This document shows positions 35,801 through 45,852 of a stretch of DNA of 64,000 bases, in pieces. A program made the position numbers and the translations under genes. Location of the stretch: positions 186,001 through 250,000 of the forward strand of contig JAPTJF010000012.1 in NCBI GenBank assembly GCA_029339195.1, given 5' to 3'. This stretch comes from Micractinium sp. NFX-FRZ. Taxonomy: Eukaryota; Chlorophyta; Trebouxiophyceae; Chlorellales; Chlorellaceae. A model generated the notes under the pieces. That model was given only the letters and a program-made list of their open reading frames with translations, did no database searches and was not told where the DNA came from. Every line of letters begins with the position of its first letter. Position 1 is the first letter of the stretch.

Positions 35801-36945
35801 GCACCCATCACTCACCGATGGACATGTTGAAGACGCAGAGCAGCACGACGTACGTCTTGGCGGCGTAGCCGTACCGCCAGCCCATGAAGTCTGTGAGGGA
35901 CAGCACGTGGGGCACCTTGCGCTGCGGGGACGGTAGGGGCGGGCAGTACAGGGAGGGGCGGGTGGGGAAGACAGAAAGGAAGTCTGAAGGGGCGCACAAG
36001 TCGGTGAGGGGCAGCGCGTGGGGCACCTTGCGCTGGAGGGGAGGAAGTGAGAGGAGAAGAAAAAATCAGAAGCAAAGATGCTCTGCCATTGGCCCACAAA
36101 GTGGGTTAGGGACGGCCTGCGGGGCGCCCGCCGCAACTGCAGCCCTCATCTGCAGCCCTGTGGCCCGACCCGCCCATTGCGCCATGCCCCGTCCCGAATC
36201 CTGCACACAGCCCCTGCACCCCGCCCGGCCCACTGCACACAGCCCTGCCCAGCCCCGCCTCACCCGGATGAGCTCCCCGGCAAAGGCAATCATGATGACG
36301 GGCAGGCCAGAGGCAAGGGAGTAGAAGACCAGTCCGATGGCGCCCGCGCCGTAGCCGTAGCCAGAGGCGGTGTAGGAGGGCGGGGAGGAGATGACCCAGG
36401 CGCCGAGGGCTCCGGCAAAGAAGGACCAGCCGATGCGCAGGGCGCCCACCTGCGGTCGGGCCACACAAGAGAGGCGGGCGAGGTAGAGGTGAAGGTGAAG
36501 TCAGGCGAGGCGAGGCGAGGCATGGGCAGGCGGGCTTGGCCGCGCAGTGGCTGGCGAGGCAGGGCGATAGCATGGGATGCAGGGGTGGGAGTGGCAGTGG
36601 GGCGGGAGTGGACGGGGGCCAGGCAGGCAGGGTGGCGGCCGGCAGGCACGCAGGCAATGCCCGCCGTCCCTACAGCAGGTCCCAGCCAGCTGCTGAGCAT
36701 GGCGGTGTGCTCTACGTGCTGTGCAACATACAGCCCTGAGCTGCCTTGATTGCCTGTGCTGTGCTGTGCTGTGCTGTGCTGCCCACCTGGCCGCGCGCCG
36801 TGATGAACTCCTCTTGGTTGAACTTCAGGGAGGCAGCCAGGCGGCGGCGGCGGAGGTAGGCGTAGACCATGGCAAAGCCGGCAAAGAAGGCCAGCAGCAC
36901 GCCGGTCAGCGCCCAGACCAGCGTCTGGTAGCCGGAGAGGTCCAT
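29818..36945 (-). CDS. Sodium:solute symporter (SSS) family transporter, 16 exons
   Basis: Membrane cotransporter of the SSS family, probably sodium- or proton-driven uptake of a small solute; urea-type DUR3 transporters are relatives, but the substrate cannot be read from sequence. Exons in transcript order: 36787-36945, 36264-36449, 35816-35921, 35506-35564, 35107-35200, 34474-34599, 33899-33960, 33505-33632, 33091-33226, 32577-32681, 31987-32263, 31541-31628, 31133-31187, 30517-30667, 30157-30260, 29818-29829; 1848 nt, 615 residues. Family marks: hydrophobic TM1, ITARGQVGALRIGWSFFAGA, LTDFMGWRYG, MAYTAYGGLYISIITD, the SSS motif MWQRAWAS (about 296-303), and many further helices. A Cys-rich loop (DCCVANDSC, GCNC) lies between two helices. 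The tail is soluble and acidic/Ser-rich (DSDDGNVGG, SDSDEF). The last exon encodes only three alanines and a stop, so the extreme C-terminus is the least certain part. At least eight introns or junctions show duplicated exon edges. Confidence 0.9.
30280..30303. repeat. AGCAC pentanucleotide repeat in symporter intron
   Basis: Four to five AGCAC units just upstream (in transcript sense, downstream of the exon 14 donor) of exon 15. The same pentamer family recurs at 36755-36780. Confidence 0.75.
30948..31187 (-). repeat. Donor-spanning duplication, symporter exon 13
   Basis: The exon 13 end with its donor (plus-strand GCTCACCAGGAAGAACTGCC at 31127) recurs at 30948-30985. Between them lies a separate two-copy 52-nt repeat, roughly 30997-31099, containing CCAAAGCCCTGATGA and GCGAGTCACCAAAC. 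Confidence 0.88.
31866..32041 (-). repeat. Donor-spanning duplication, symporter exon 11
   Basis: The exon 11 end (plus strand 31990-32041, GGTAAGGAAGATGGCGTTGA...) recurs at 31869-31921 as GGTGAGGAAGGTGGCGTTGA, with a similar match over about 50 nt. Confidence 0.87.
32636..32763 (-). repeat. Acceptor-side duplication, symporter exon 10
   Basis: ATCCAGCGGCTGATGTTGTTG inside exon 10 recurs upstream (transcript sense) at about 32734-32763 as ATCCACCGGCTGATGGTGTTG. The match is shorter than the others. Confidence 0.65.
32902..33130 (-). repeat. Three-copy donor-spanning repeat, symporter exon 9
   Basis: The exon 9 edge (plus 33085-33125, CTCACCGCCAGGAAGTAGAG) recurs at 32987-33024 as CTCACCGCCAGGAAGGAGGC and, weaker, at about 32902-32945. 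Confidence 0.87.
33384..33750 (-). repeat. Donor- and acceptor-side duplications flanking symporter exon 8
   Basis: Donor side: exon text GGATGCCCAGGCGCGCTGCC (33516 region) recurs at 33387-33413. Acceptor side: exon start GACCTTGTTCTTGCCAGACA (33603 region) recurs at 33697-33750 with CCCTTGTTCTGGCCAGGACA. One exon therefore has diverged copies of both of its edges in the flanking introns. Confidence 0.85.
34328..34824 (-). repeat. Donor- and acceptor-side duplications flanking symporter exon 6
   Basis: Acceptor side: 34548-34606 recurs at 34766-34824 with about four mismatches in 59 nt, including the TGCAG-type acceptor. Donor side: the GGAAGCAAGAGTCGTTGGCG edge near 34482 recurs near 34350 as GGAAGCATGAGCCGTTGGCG. 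Confidence 0.92.
35888..36040 (-). repeat. Acceptor-spanning duplication, symporter exon 3
   Basis: CACGTGGGGCACCTTGCGCT (35913 region) recurs at about 36015-36035 as CGCGTGGGGCACCTTGCGCT with matching flanks (GTGAGGG upstream). Confidence 0.87.
36755..36780. repeat. GTGCT pentanucleotide repeat at the symporter exon 1 donor
   Basis: Five GTGCT units adjoin the exon 1 donor on its intron side (minus-strand reading AGCAC). Confidence 0.8.
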
Positions 36946-39073
36946 GGCGGCTGGTGTGTGGAGGCTGCACGCGAGCAGAAAAGAGGGTACGGGCACTGTG
37001 TCGAGCGGGCGGACGAGCCGGTGGGCGGCGACTTGGCGGCGCAGAGGCGGGTGGCAGTGCAGGGCCGGCGGGCGCTGGGCGGGCAGCGGGGCATGCATGC
37101 ATGTTGCGGGAGCGCGTACAGAATGGATTGGAGGCCCGCAAGCGCTGGCGGCGCGGCGCTGGCCTGCCCCACAATCTGCGCCATGAAAACGGGAGGTAGG
37201 GACTTCCTGTGTATACAGGCGTGTTTGGAGCCCCGCACCTGTGGCTTGAGCCGCCTGAGGTGCACAACCCCTCTGTTGAAAGCGCCGCACTCCGACTGCG
37301 GGACTGCCGCTGGTCTCCCCAAGAGCAGCGGTGCACGTGTTACCGTGAGGAATGCGTGCAGGAAGCAATGGGGCACGGATGTGGGCGGAAACCGTGCATG
37401 GATAGCTGCACGACAATTGCACCAAAACATCAGCCGCCATCTGGCCAGTTCTGGCGCAAGGCCCCCCCACCCGTCCAACCCCTCGCCTGCCGTGCTGTTG
37501 CTTTGCGCTCACAACCCAAGCACTTGATGAGAAGCGTGAAGCCGTGGCCGCTTGTTGCCGTTCCCCAGGTTGCACCGCTGGCGGCCGGCTTGTGGCTGTT
37601 GAGTGCGTCCCGGACGTGGCGGTGAACTGCATGGGTGACGCCGTGCTGGGGACTTACTTAGTGCCGCACAGGATCTGGAGGCACCCAGGCAGGATGTTGT
37701 CTGCCACTGTGGGGTTGGCAGCCTGGCTGCCTGCTGACCTGTTGCCCACGCGCCTCTGCTGCCGAGTACGCTCCAGCCGAGCCGCCCTGCCGCCGCCGCG
37801 ACCTGCCTGTGGCTCCCTTCATTGCCCCACAGCCTCTCGAAGGCTGGGAAGGATAGGACCAGAGCGGGGGCAGCCCAGTCAAACATGCATACATCTGCAT
37901 CTATCAGCCAGGCGCCGTCAATCTGGCCAATTCGTTACCGTCACGGTGACGGCGGTGGGATCATCCATGACAGTGCGCTGGGCTGGCGTGACCGCCCGTG
38001 CGCTGGCTGGCAGGGCCTCCCAATGCGAGATGTGATGCTCCTAGACGGCAGCCTGGCCTTCTGCGGCATGCACACCTTGTCCACGAGTGATGGGTGCAGC
38101 GTGCCTGCTGGGGCTGCCCAGGGCCTGACTCAAACCACCAATTCAAGGGAGCCAGCACAGCGGCCTCGATCACCGATAGGCCCTACCGTTCCAGCCAGCT
38201 TGCTGATGCTCTTCCACCCCCGAACTGCAGCCAGCTGGCAGGGGCTCAACCTGCCGTCCCAGCTTGTTCAGTCGTCAGCATCGCCCTCCGCCCCCACCCC
38301 AGCTCAGCTGGCTGGCACAACGCACACCTTGGCGACTGGCCACCGCAGCCACCTGGCGGCCACCTGGCACCGCACCGGGTGCAAGCGGTGGCAGTGCCCC
38401 CGTCCTTCACTGCGCTTAGACCCTTCCCATTAGGTGTGGCGCACAACCTTTCCAGGCAAGTTGGTAGAGCTGCGCCGGCTGGCTTGATTGTGTCCTGGAG
38501 ACGTCGCCCTAGCGGGAAACTTCGAGTTGCTCTGAGGGTCTCACCAGAGGCGTCTCTCTTGATGCATGTGTCAATCGTCCACCTCTGAGCAGATCATGAT
38601 ACACACCTGTGCACCGTTGTCCAACCTTTGCAGCCACCTCACATTCACAGACGGCAACCGCCACCTGACCGCTGGCGGCGGCACCGCCGCCACCTGGCAA
38701 GCCCTGCGCAGGGTCGACACTTGACAGCTCTGCGCGCCCTTCAAGTGCACGTTTGTTGCTAATACTGCGGCTGCTGCCAGACGTGCCGACTGTTGATGAC
38801 TATTCAGAGTAAGTCACTCGAGGATACCCACGCTTTCGCGGCCACGCGACCCGCTGAATCCAACCTCTAGGCGACTGCTGACCATCACGGTGTCGAACAC
38901 GACGCCCTTTCGAGCTCGGGGCCACTTCTCCCGACACCCCCTCTTGCCGCCTCAGCCGCAATCCGCCGCCTGCTGCCGCCGCTGCCCTGCAGGACTGCCC
39001 GCAGCCGATTCTCCAAGCGTCCTCTTAAGAGTGAAGTGGCCCTCCTCTTCGGCCTTGCCGCACAAAACACGCC
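36946..39073. other. Divergent intergenic region, symporter / sugar transporter
   Basis: 2.1 kb between two divergent transporter starts. Open frames such as 37822-38433 (+) and 37509-37886 (-) have no recognisable domain and lack the codon and exon pattern of neighbours. I see promoters and 5' UTRs at most. Confidence 0.55.
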
Positions 39074-42000
39074 ATGCCAGTGTTCCAGCCTGCCGCCACC
39101 GGCAGCAAGGGGAGCGAGTACAACGGGCGGGTCACGTGGCTGCTGGTCCTTGCCACCGCCACCGCCATGCTCCTGGGCCTGAACTATGGTGCGCCTCTGC
39201 TTCGAACAACCTGCTGCCATCGCAGCACCGCAACACGCCAACCATACCCACAAGCCTGGCAGGGTGGGAGAGCCAATGGTGCAGCAATGCAGATGGCCTG
39301 CTCCTGCCTCTCAGGCCAGCCGCCTCCTTCCTGCGTGGCTCCTCTCCCCCTGCTGCCCCCTGCCCGCAGGCTACGACCTGGGCGTGACGGGGGGAGTGAC
39401 CGGAATGAAGGTGAGGCTGTGAGGAAGCTAGGTTGAAAGGAGGTGCGCATCAGTGGGTGGCTCTGCAGCCCTGGGGCGGTGTGCAGGGCGGGCGGTGCCC
39501 CCCCTGGCGCCCACTAGTGCACCCTCGCCACAGCTGCTGCCCACATGGGCCTTGCAAGGTGGCAAGGTGTGCCTTGCCCACCCCCCCGCCTCAATTGAGG
39601 TGCCCACCCCCCACGTGGCATCCCGAGCTGGCGCCGCCCCGGACCTCGCCCCGGAGCCCGCCAGCTCCCATCCCGTCGTCGCGACTTCCCCTCCGCCATG
39701 CAGACCTTCCGTACCTATTTCTTTCCAGACTTTGAAGGGGGCGTGAAAGACCTGTGGTGCGTGGCTGTGTGTGTGTAGGCGGTGCAACCCAACAGCACGG
39801 GGAGAGAATGCTGTTTGTGCGGTGCGGCGAGGGCGCAGGCATGCGCTGGCAAAGGGGGGGCGGGGGAGGGGTGCCAGGCTGGTGCTGGTGCTGGCTGGGT
39901 CCCTGCGCAGTGACCTGCTGTCAGTCCCTGCAGCCCCGAGCAGCACGTGCACTGTCCCCCCTTCATATGCGCCGATCGGTCGTGCTGCGGCCACTGGCCG
40001 CCACCGCCTGCTGCTGTCCCTGCACGCGCCCGCTCGGTGCCTGTGTTGCTCCTTTGGTGGGGGCCTCAACCGTGCTTTCCGCCCCTGCTACCTGCCTCTC
40101 CGAGCGGTCGTTACGAGCAGTCCCCATGCTTCCCCCCGCCCCCCGCTGCCCGGCACACGCAGGTGTCATTTTGCCGACCCCTACCTGCAACTGGTCACAT
40201 CCACCGCCTACATCGCCTCGGTCCCCGCCACCTTCCTCGCCTTCTGGATCATCGGCTGGTGAGCCTGGCGCCGCCCGCAGATCTCCGCCATGCTGGGTGC
40301 CTTTCCGCCTGCCAGCAGCGTGGCAGCCAGCAGCTGGAGCCTGCCTGCCCTGGTCTGGTATGGCTTTCTCTATACCCTTCCTTACGAGTGTCTTCGACCT
40401 GCCCTCCCTGCCCTTCCCTAGACGAACCGAGGCACTGATCTGACCCCCCACATTCGGTTGTACACCTGAACCGCTGCGTCATGCTGTGCCTGTAGCACGT
40501 GCTCCTCTTCACACGCTGCGCCACGCTGTGTCACCACGCGTGCTGTGCTGTGCGTGCTGTGCCCCGCTGTGCAGGCGCGGCCGCGTGCTGGTGCTGTTTC
40601 TGGGAGGGCTGGCCTACGCCCTGGCTGCGGGGCTGCAGTCGGGGGCTCAGAACCTGGCCATGCTGTACGTAGGGCGCGCGATTGTGGGCTTCGGCATGGC
40701 CTTTGGCAACCAGGCCGGGCCGGTGAGGCGGGGGGCAAGGGTAGGGCCGGCATGGGGTGGCATGCCACTGCACTGCACTGCACTGCACTGCACTAGTACT
40801 GGTACTAGTGGCGTACTTGTTGGGACAGCAGTTGCCCCGGCCGTGAGCTGCCTGCTGGCTGCCAGTGGCCGCCTAACCTTCCCCACCTGCAACAAACACT
40901 CTCACCATGCTATGCTGTGCCCATGCTGCGCTCCATGCTGTGTTGTGCTGTGCCCACGCTGTGCTCCGTGCTGCGCCAGGTGTACATGAGCGAGACGGCG
41001 CTGCCCCGCCACCGCGGCTCTCTCATCGCGCTCTACCAGTTTGCCGTCGTCATCGGTGGGGCCTCGCTCTTGCTCTGTCTGTGGACCATGCTTGAATGCC
41101 GCCAGCGGAGGGAGCCCCGCCATGGGCCACATGTCTGGCTGGTTTCCTCAACGCACTCCCAAGCACACATTCTTCATCTCCTTTAAAACGTATACCTTGG
41201 TGTGGTATCTATGGAGGCACAGCTGGTGAGCTAGGGGACAGCACGGACCCCTCCGTCCCCCATCTTCCCTGTCCTCCCCGCCGGCCTTGTGAAAGATCTC
41301 CCCTTCACTTTTCTTTCCTCCCCCCCTTCCACCCATCCTGGTGTCTCCCCCTCTTCCCAGGCATCCTGGAGGCGCAGCTGGTCAACTACGGGACGGCCAA
41401 GATTGACGGCGACGGGTGGCGCATCAGCCTGGCGCTGTTTGGGGCGCCCGCCCTGCTGACCATGCTGTGGTCGCCCCTCATGCCCGACTCACCCGACTCC
41501 CTGCTCACCAGGGGGAAGCCCCAGGAGGCGCGGCGTGCACTGGAGGTGCGTGGGTGGGGCAGGGAGGGGTGGGAGGGAGGGGGGCTGCAGGTTGGAGGTT
41601 GACGCTCACTCAGAGGGGCCAACAGCATGTGTTTCCTCAAACTCAAGCAATGGCATGCCAACCTTGTGCCTGCAGCGCATCCGCGGCACTCACGACGTGG
41701 ATGAGGAGTGGCGCGATGTGCAGGGGCAGACGGTGGGCGACGAGGAGCGGCAGCGCGCCATGCTGGCCCCACACCTCTCCAGCAGGTGTGTGCGTGCCTG
41801 TGTCTTGTGCGTGTTGCGTGCTGGGGTTGGGTGGGTGGAGGGCCGGAACCACACGTTTCCAGCAAAGGGAAGCATGCTGTGACTGCGGATCTGTTTGCGT
41901 CTTGTGTGCTGGGTGGCAGGCAGCACACCTTTGTGTCAGCTGGGGGGGGCGGGCAGTGGGTGGGGCGGGGCAGGATGGTTTTGCTGCAAGGGCTGGCATG

Positions 42001-43623
42001 CTGCGCCATGCTGTGCCAATGCTGTGCCAATGCTGTGCCAATGCTGTGCCAACGCATGCTGTGCCGTGTTGTGCCATGCTGGCCTCCTGCACCCCACCTC
42101 ATTTATACCAGGTGCGATCCCTGCAATCCTCACAGCACACTGCACAGCCACTGACACTGCCATCCAATGGGAGTTGTTGCAGGCAGCGCTTCGAGTTCAG
42201 CCAGTTGCGCGCCACGCTGCAGTGGGCGTGGGGCTACCGAGTCCACTTTGCCATTTGCTACCTGCTGGGAGCTTTCCGCGCCTTGACGGGTAGGTGGGTG
42301 AAAGTAGGGGCGGTGGAATGGGCGGTGGGATGCCCGTGGGTGCACGTGGGTGCCTGCGGCACATTGTCTCACCTCCCCTCCTCACCTGCCCGCACGGCAC
42401 CCCGGCCTCGAGGTGCGCCCACACACCACCTTTCCTCCAGGCACCCCGCTGCTGCTCCTCCAGGCCCATTCGCTGCCCGGCCACACCCTCCACCGCCCCG
42501 CCCCCCGCAGGCAACCCGCTGCTGCTGTTCTATGCCCCCGAGCTCTTCCAGACCCTGGGCACCAGTGAGAACTACTCGCTGCTGTCGGCAGTCACGCAGG
42601 TGGGTGGGTGGGCGGGTGCGTGATGGGGGCGCTGTTCCGTGGTGGGTGCGCCCCAGGGTGTAGTGGGTGGGGGTGGATGCAGGGTGCGGTGGGTGGGCAC
42701 GCATGCCAGTGTTGCGAGGAGGCCAATGGGCACTGCTCAATGCTGTCGGCAGTCACGCAGGCGGGGGAGATGAACAAGTCACGGAGCACAGCAGTTGCAG
42801 CGGGCACACCACACGACGCACAGCCGCATGCCTTTGAATCGATTGGGTTGCCTGCAGGGGTGCGCCCAGGTGGCAGGCAGCCTGCTGGCCAGTTCCTGCT
42901 GCTTACTGGGTCGATGCTGGTGCTGGCCAGCTTCTAGTGTTAGTCAGCCGATGGAACTGGCAGTGTGCATTGCTTTCCCTGGGTTGCCTGCCTGCAGGGG
43001 TGCACCAAGGTGGCAGGCCACCTGCTGGCCAGCTTCTAGTGCCAATCAGCTGACGGTACCGGACTGCCATCGGGCTTGTTTCTATCTGGGTTGCCTGCCT
43101 GCAGGGGTGCGCCAAGGTGATAGGCAACCTGCTGGCCATCTTCCTGGTGGATCGGGTGGGGCGCAAGAAGCTACAGGTCTTCGGTGAGTTGGGTGGGGTG
43201 GGGCTGCACAGCAGGCAATCCATGCAGGATGGTGTCATCACTGCATGCTGCAGAGCACAGCATGCTGCAGAGCACAGCATGCTCACAGGATTACGTGTGT
43301 GCTTGTAGCATTGCATGCGGGCGGCTGGGTGGCAATGCTGCTGTGAGCTTGAGCCTGCCCCCGTGGGGACGCCATGGCCGAGTGGTGCGTCACGTGCGAC
43401 GCGCAGGCAGGCTCTGAGGCATGCCCCGCTGGGGGCGGCAGCTGCCTGAGCTGCGCTCCACAAGTGCTGTTCCAATTGGGAAGCAAGTGCACAAGCGTGC
43501 ATGTACCCATGCGCATGCCACCCCGCCCTGCTCCCTGCCCTGCAGGCGGCGTGGGCCAGCTGCTGTGCCAGGTGGCGGCCACCCTCATCACAGGCATCTG
43601 TTTTGATTCCGTGGGTGTGGATG
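39074..43623 (+). CDS. Monosaccharide/H+ symporter (STP/HUP-type MFS), truncated at the C-terminus
   Basis: Exons 39074-39188, 39370-39410, 39704-39756, 40163-40258, 40575-40722, 40980-41055, 41361-41545, 41676-41785, 42183-42289, 42511-42599, 43105-43183, 43546-43623; 1177 nt, about 392 residues, all in phase. STP-family marks occur in order: LNYGYDLGVTGGVTGM, TYFFPDF, LQLVTSTAYIAS, RGRVLVLFLGGL, GNQAGPVYMSETALPRHRG, FQTLG...LLSAVTQG, VDRVGRKKL and FGGVGQLLCQ. Homology stops at TM9. The family's SWGPLGWLVPSEIFP segment, TM10-12 and the PETKG motif are absent, and a convergent gene starts its 3' end at 44275, leaving no room. After 43623 a GTGAGC donor is present; the nearest in-phase acceptor (TTCCAG at about 44033) leads to a stop within some 25 unrelated residues. 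Either a recent 3'-truncated pseudogene or a locally rearranged copy. It could still be transcribed. Confidence 0.82.
40766..40795. repeat. CACTG pentanucleotide repeat in sugar-transporter intron
   Basis: Six CACTG units in the intron after exon 5. Confidence 0.85.
41200..41400 (+). repeat. Acceptor-side duplication, sugar-transporter exon 7
   Basis: The exon 7 start (TCCTGGAGGCGCAGCTGGTC) has a diverged copy upstream at about 41206-41232 (TCTATGGAGGCACAGCTGGT). Confidence 0.7.
42005..42055. repeat. 11-nt minisatellite (TGCTGTGCCAA) in sugar-transporter intron
   Basis: About four and a half head-to-tail copies of an 11-nt unit in the intron before exon 9. Confidence 0.85.
42437..42766 (+). 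repeat. Acceptor- and donor-side duplications flanking sugar-transporter exon 10
   Basis: Upstream copy near 42439 (CAGGCACCCCGCTGCTGCTC) mirrors the exon start at 42509 (CAGGCAACCCGCTGCTGCTG). Downstream copy near 42739 (ATGCTGTCGGCAGTCACGCA) mirrors the exon end near 42580 (CTGCTGTCGGCAGTCACGCA). Confidence 0.9.
42845..43140 (+). repeat. Three-copy acceptor-spanning repeat, sugar-transporter exon 11
   Basis: Acceptor AGs at 42857, 42997 and 43104 are each preceded by GGTTGCCTGC and followed by GGGGTGC(G/A)CC(A/C)AGGTG and CTGCTGGCC. The last is the functional one: only it stays in frame with VDRVGRKK. Intron text between the second and third copies is also repeated (GCTGGCCAGCTTCTAGTG). 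Confidence 0.92.
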
Positions 43624-43750
43624 GTGAGCAGGGGCCTGCTGGCCTGCCGGCCGGACGTGGCTCGTCCCAGCAGGGGCAGGAGGGGCGGGGCAAATGGGAC
43701 AAGGGCATCTGGTTTGATGTGGAATTGGTTGGTGTGGATGGTGGGCGCAA
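43586..43750 (+). repeat. Donor-spanning duplication, sugar-transporter exon 12
   Basis: GGCATCTGTTTTGATTCCGT..GTGTGGATGGTGAG near 43594 recurs near 43704 as GGCATCTGGTTTGATGTGGA..GTGTGGATGGTGGG. Confidence 0.8.
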
Positions 43751-44274
43751 GCATGTGTTCTGTTTGCCCTGCAAAACTCGCCCGAGCCCCGCTGGCTCCG
43801 TGGGCTGCCCTCGAGCTGCGCCACCTACCAGGTTCACGCACCTCAGCGTGGCGGCCCGCACAGCACCTCATCAATCCCTGTGCTTGCCCTCAGGCTGCAC
43901 TGCCCAGCAGTGCCCCCATTCCCCAGCACCAATCAAAAAAGTGAGCTCCAAAGCCCAGGGTGGGCTGGGAAGAGCTTCAAGAGGAAGAATACAAATTGAA
44001 GGAATCAAACCGAAGTACCCGCTCCTCTCTTCCAGACTCTGCCTGCCACCCCCGGCACCACTTGCTACCCCACCAGCCAGCCAATCATTGCGTGCACTGC
44101 CCATAAGGAATCGACATCCACACGCCTTGTACTTACACACTGTCTCAGTTGGTTTGGTTTACAAGCTGCTCATACGCACGGACATGTTGAGAGTGGGTGG
44201 AATGTGATCTGCACCCCACGCCTCGACTGCGCCCCTGTTGCACCGTTGCTCCCACAAGCAACAGCCATACCCTG
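43624..44274. other. Convergent region after the truncated transporter
   Basis: No transporter exons are recognisable here on either strand. Minus-strand TGTAA pentamers at 44133 and 44159 belong to the small membrane-protein gene. Confidence 0.6.
44133..44163 (-). terminator. Candidate poly(A) signals (TGTAA x2)
   Basis: TTACA at 44133-44137 and 44159-44163 reads TGTAA on the minus strand, 110-140 nt past the stop of the small membrane-protein gene. Confidence 0.45.
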
Positions 44275-45172
44275 TTACGGCCCTTGCTGCCGCTGCTTCT
44301 GCCCGCCTTCTCCCCACTGCTTGCTGAGCAGCACCAGCTTGTAAGCCGCCCACAGCTTGAATGGGAAAGTCGCAGGCTTGATGGTGGCACGCAAGCACAG
44401 GGACTCTGCCAAGGATACCGTCACGCGGGCAGGGTCGGCACCGGAGGCCTGCTTGGGTGGAGGGGCGAGGTGTGCACACACCCACATATTGGTGATGAGA
44501 CGTGCCAGCTGGACAGGTCTGCGTGCCATGCAGTCAGCAGCAGCGACAGCAGGGCCGTGCCAGCAGGCGGCCAGGCAGGGCAAGTCGGTGCCAAGCTGGG
44601 CAAGGAAGCATGTGACAAGAGGGGGGGGGCACAAGAGGAATGCCCATCCCCCCACGTTGCTCCCACTGTGCCCCCTCACATTGCCCAGCCAGCTCATCCG
44701 CCGCACAGTGGCGGTTGCTTGCGCCATGGCCGCGTTGTAAGCTGCCTGCATCTGCGCCCCCCGCCGGCTGCGGGCCGCTGCCTGCACCAGCGGGCGGGCC
44801 ACTGTTTTGGACGGCTGCCCCGCGTAGCAGGCCGCCCAGAAAGTGGCTGCCATCAGCAGACCCACCACCTGCGCAGGAATCAGGGAGGGGACGGAAGGGG
44901 CAAGTGCGTTGAACCAATAAGTGGAAGCGGGGAGCGCCTTTTTCACCCCGCAGTGACGGACGCAGCGGCGGGCCTGGGCAGCTGCCAGCTGGGCGGCCTT
45001 GATCGCGCGTGCGCGTGTGGCTGCGTCCACCGACCTCATGGTACACTATAGCAGCCGGGACGTCCGCCGCGCCCAGCCCTCGCTCCTGAAAGTAAGCCCC
45101 AAACTTCGCAACGGCTCGCTCCAAGCCGCTCTTTTTGCGCTCCTGCTGCTGTTCAGCCGAGGCGGATATCAT
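44275..45172 (-). CDS. Small single-pass membrane protein, 3 exons
   Basis: Exons 45035-45172, 44680-44868 and 44275-44448; 501 nt, 166 residues, all junctions in phase 0. A charged N-terminal helix (about 1-40) precedes a hydrophobic segment starting VVGLLMAATFWAACYA, then an Ala/Arg-rich helix and a basic C-terminus (KPATFPFKLWAAYKLVLL). The layout recalls the DUF1279/FAM210 group of small organellar membrane proteins, but this is only a resemblance. The first donor is GAG|GTCGGT, weaker than usual here, so an unspliced frame starting at the ATG at 45039 is an alternative first part; the spliced version is preferred because it joins the two best-looking segments in frame. Confidence 0.6.
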
Positions 45173-45852
45173 TTGTTGAATACACGCAAGCCGCAAAAGT
45201 GAGCAACCTTAGGTTGATCTGCTGCCGCGCCCGCCTGGCGGCAGCGGACGTGCAACTGTAATCTCACAGTCTCTCAGCTATCGACCTTCACCTCCTGCTT
45301 CTACGGTCAGCATATTACATGGGCCGACACCAGGGTGGCTATGAGGGCCAGAGGCATGTGTGCTGCCAACAAAGGCGGCCCTGCGCACAGTTGGCGGCAG
45401 CAGCAACAGACAGGGAGAGGCTATCCCGGGGCAATGCAAAGTTCAGAGTGGGCACGGTAAATCAAACGGGAGGGAATCAAAGTGGGGTTGATGGCTGGCG
45501 TGCTGCAAGGCAATGCGATGAAACCGTTCAGAGGGCCACAGCAGGACACAAAGGTGCCGGGAAGGCGAGGGGCACACGCGTTGAGCGGCCGCGGGTGCAG
45601 GTCAGTTGGCTTGGCGTGGGGGCGCAAGAATTGAAGGAATAGGCAGAATGGTCGGGGTGTGGATGTGGGTGCATTTTTACACGAGAGATCACAGGCGGTT
45701 TCCCATGCAATGCAGGGTGAAGGAATGCGATCAAAGCTGGTGTCTTGGCATGTGCTGACGCGTGCACAGTGGTGGCAAAGCCCCTCCCTTCCCTCGCCCC
45801 GAGCCAGCCACAGGGTCGGGGAAGGCGTTGCCCGCATGGACGCTGCTGCTGC
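45173..45852. other. Intergenic region, small membrane protein / WDR76
   Basis: Tandem minus-strand genes flank it. I see no gene. TTACA at 45677-45681 gives TGTAA on the minus strand, a candidate WDR76 poly(A) signal about 175 nt past its stop. Confidence 0.55.

Noticed and set aside
37509..38433. Open frames in the 2.1-kb region between the two transporters.
   Set aside because: No domain, no conserved-looking motif and no plausible splice partners; expected by chance at this GC content.
40880..40980. Hairpin-rich GCTGTGC repeats as a small RNA gene.
   Set aside because: The repeats are irregular pentamer/decamer slippage products inside an intron with no stable defined stem that I can justify.
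44275..45039. A single-exon 254-residue protein on the minus strand.
   Set aside because: It runs through a typical donor/acceptor pair and a stretch without protein-like composition; the three-exon model joins better segments in frame. Kept as an alternative in the feature.
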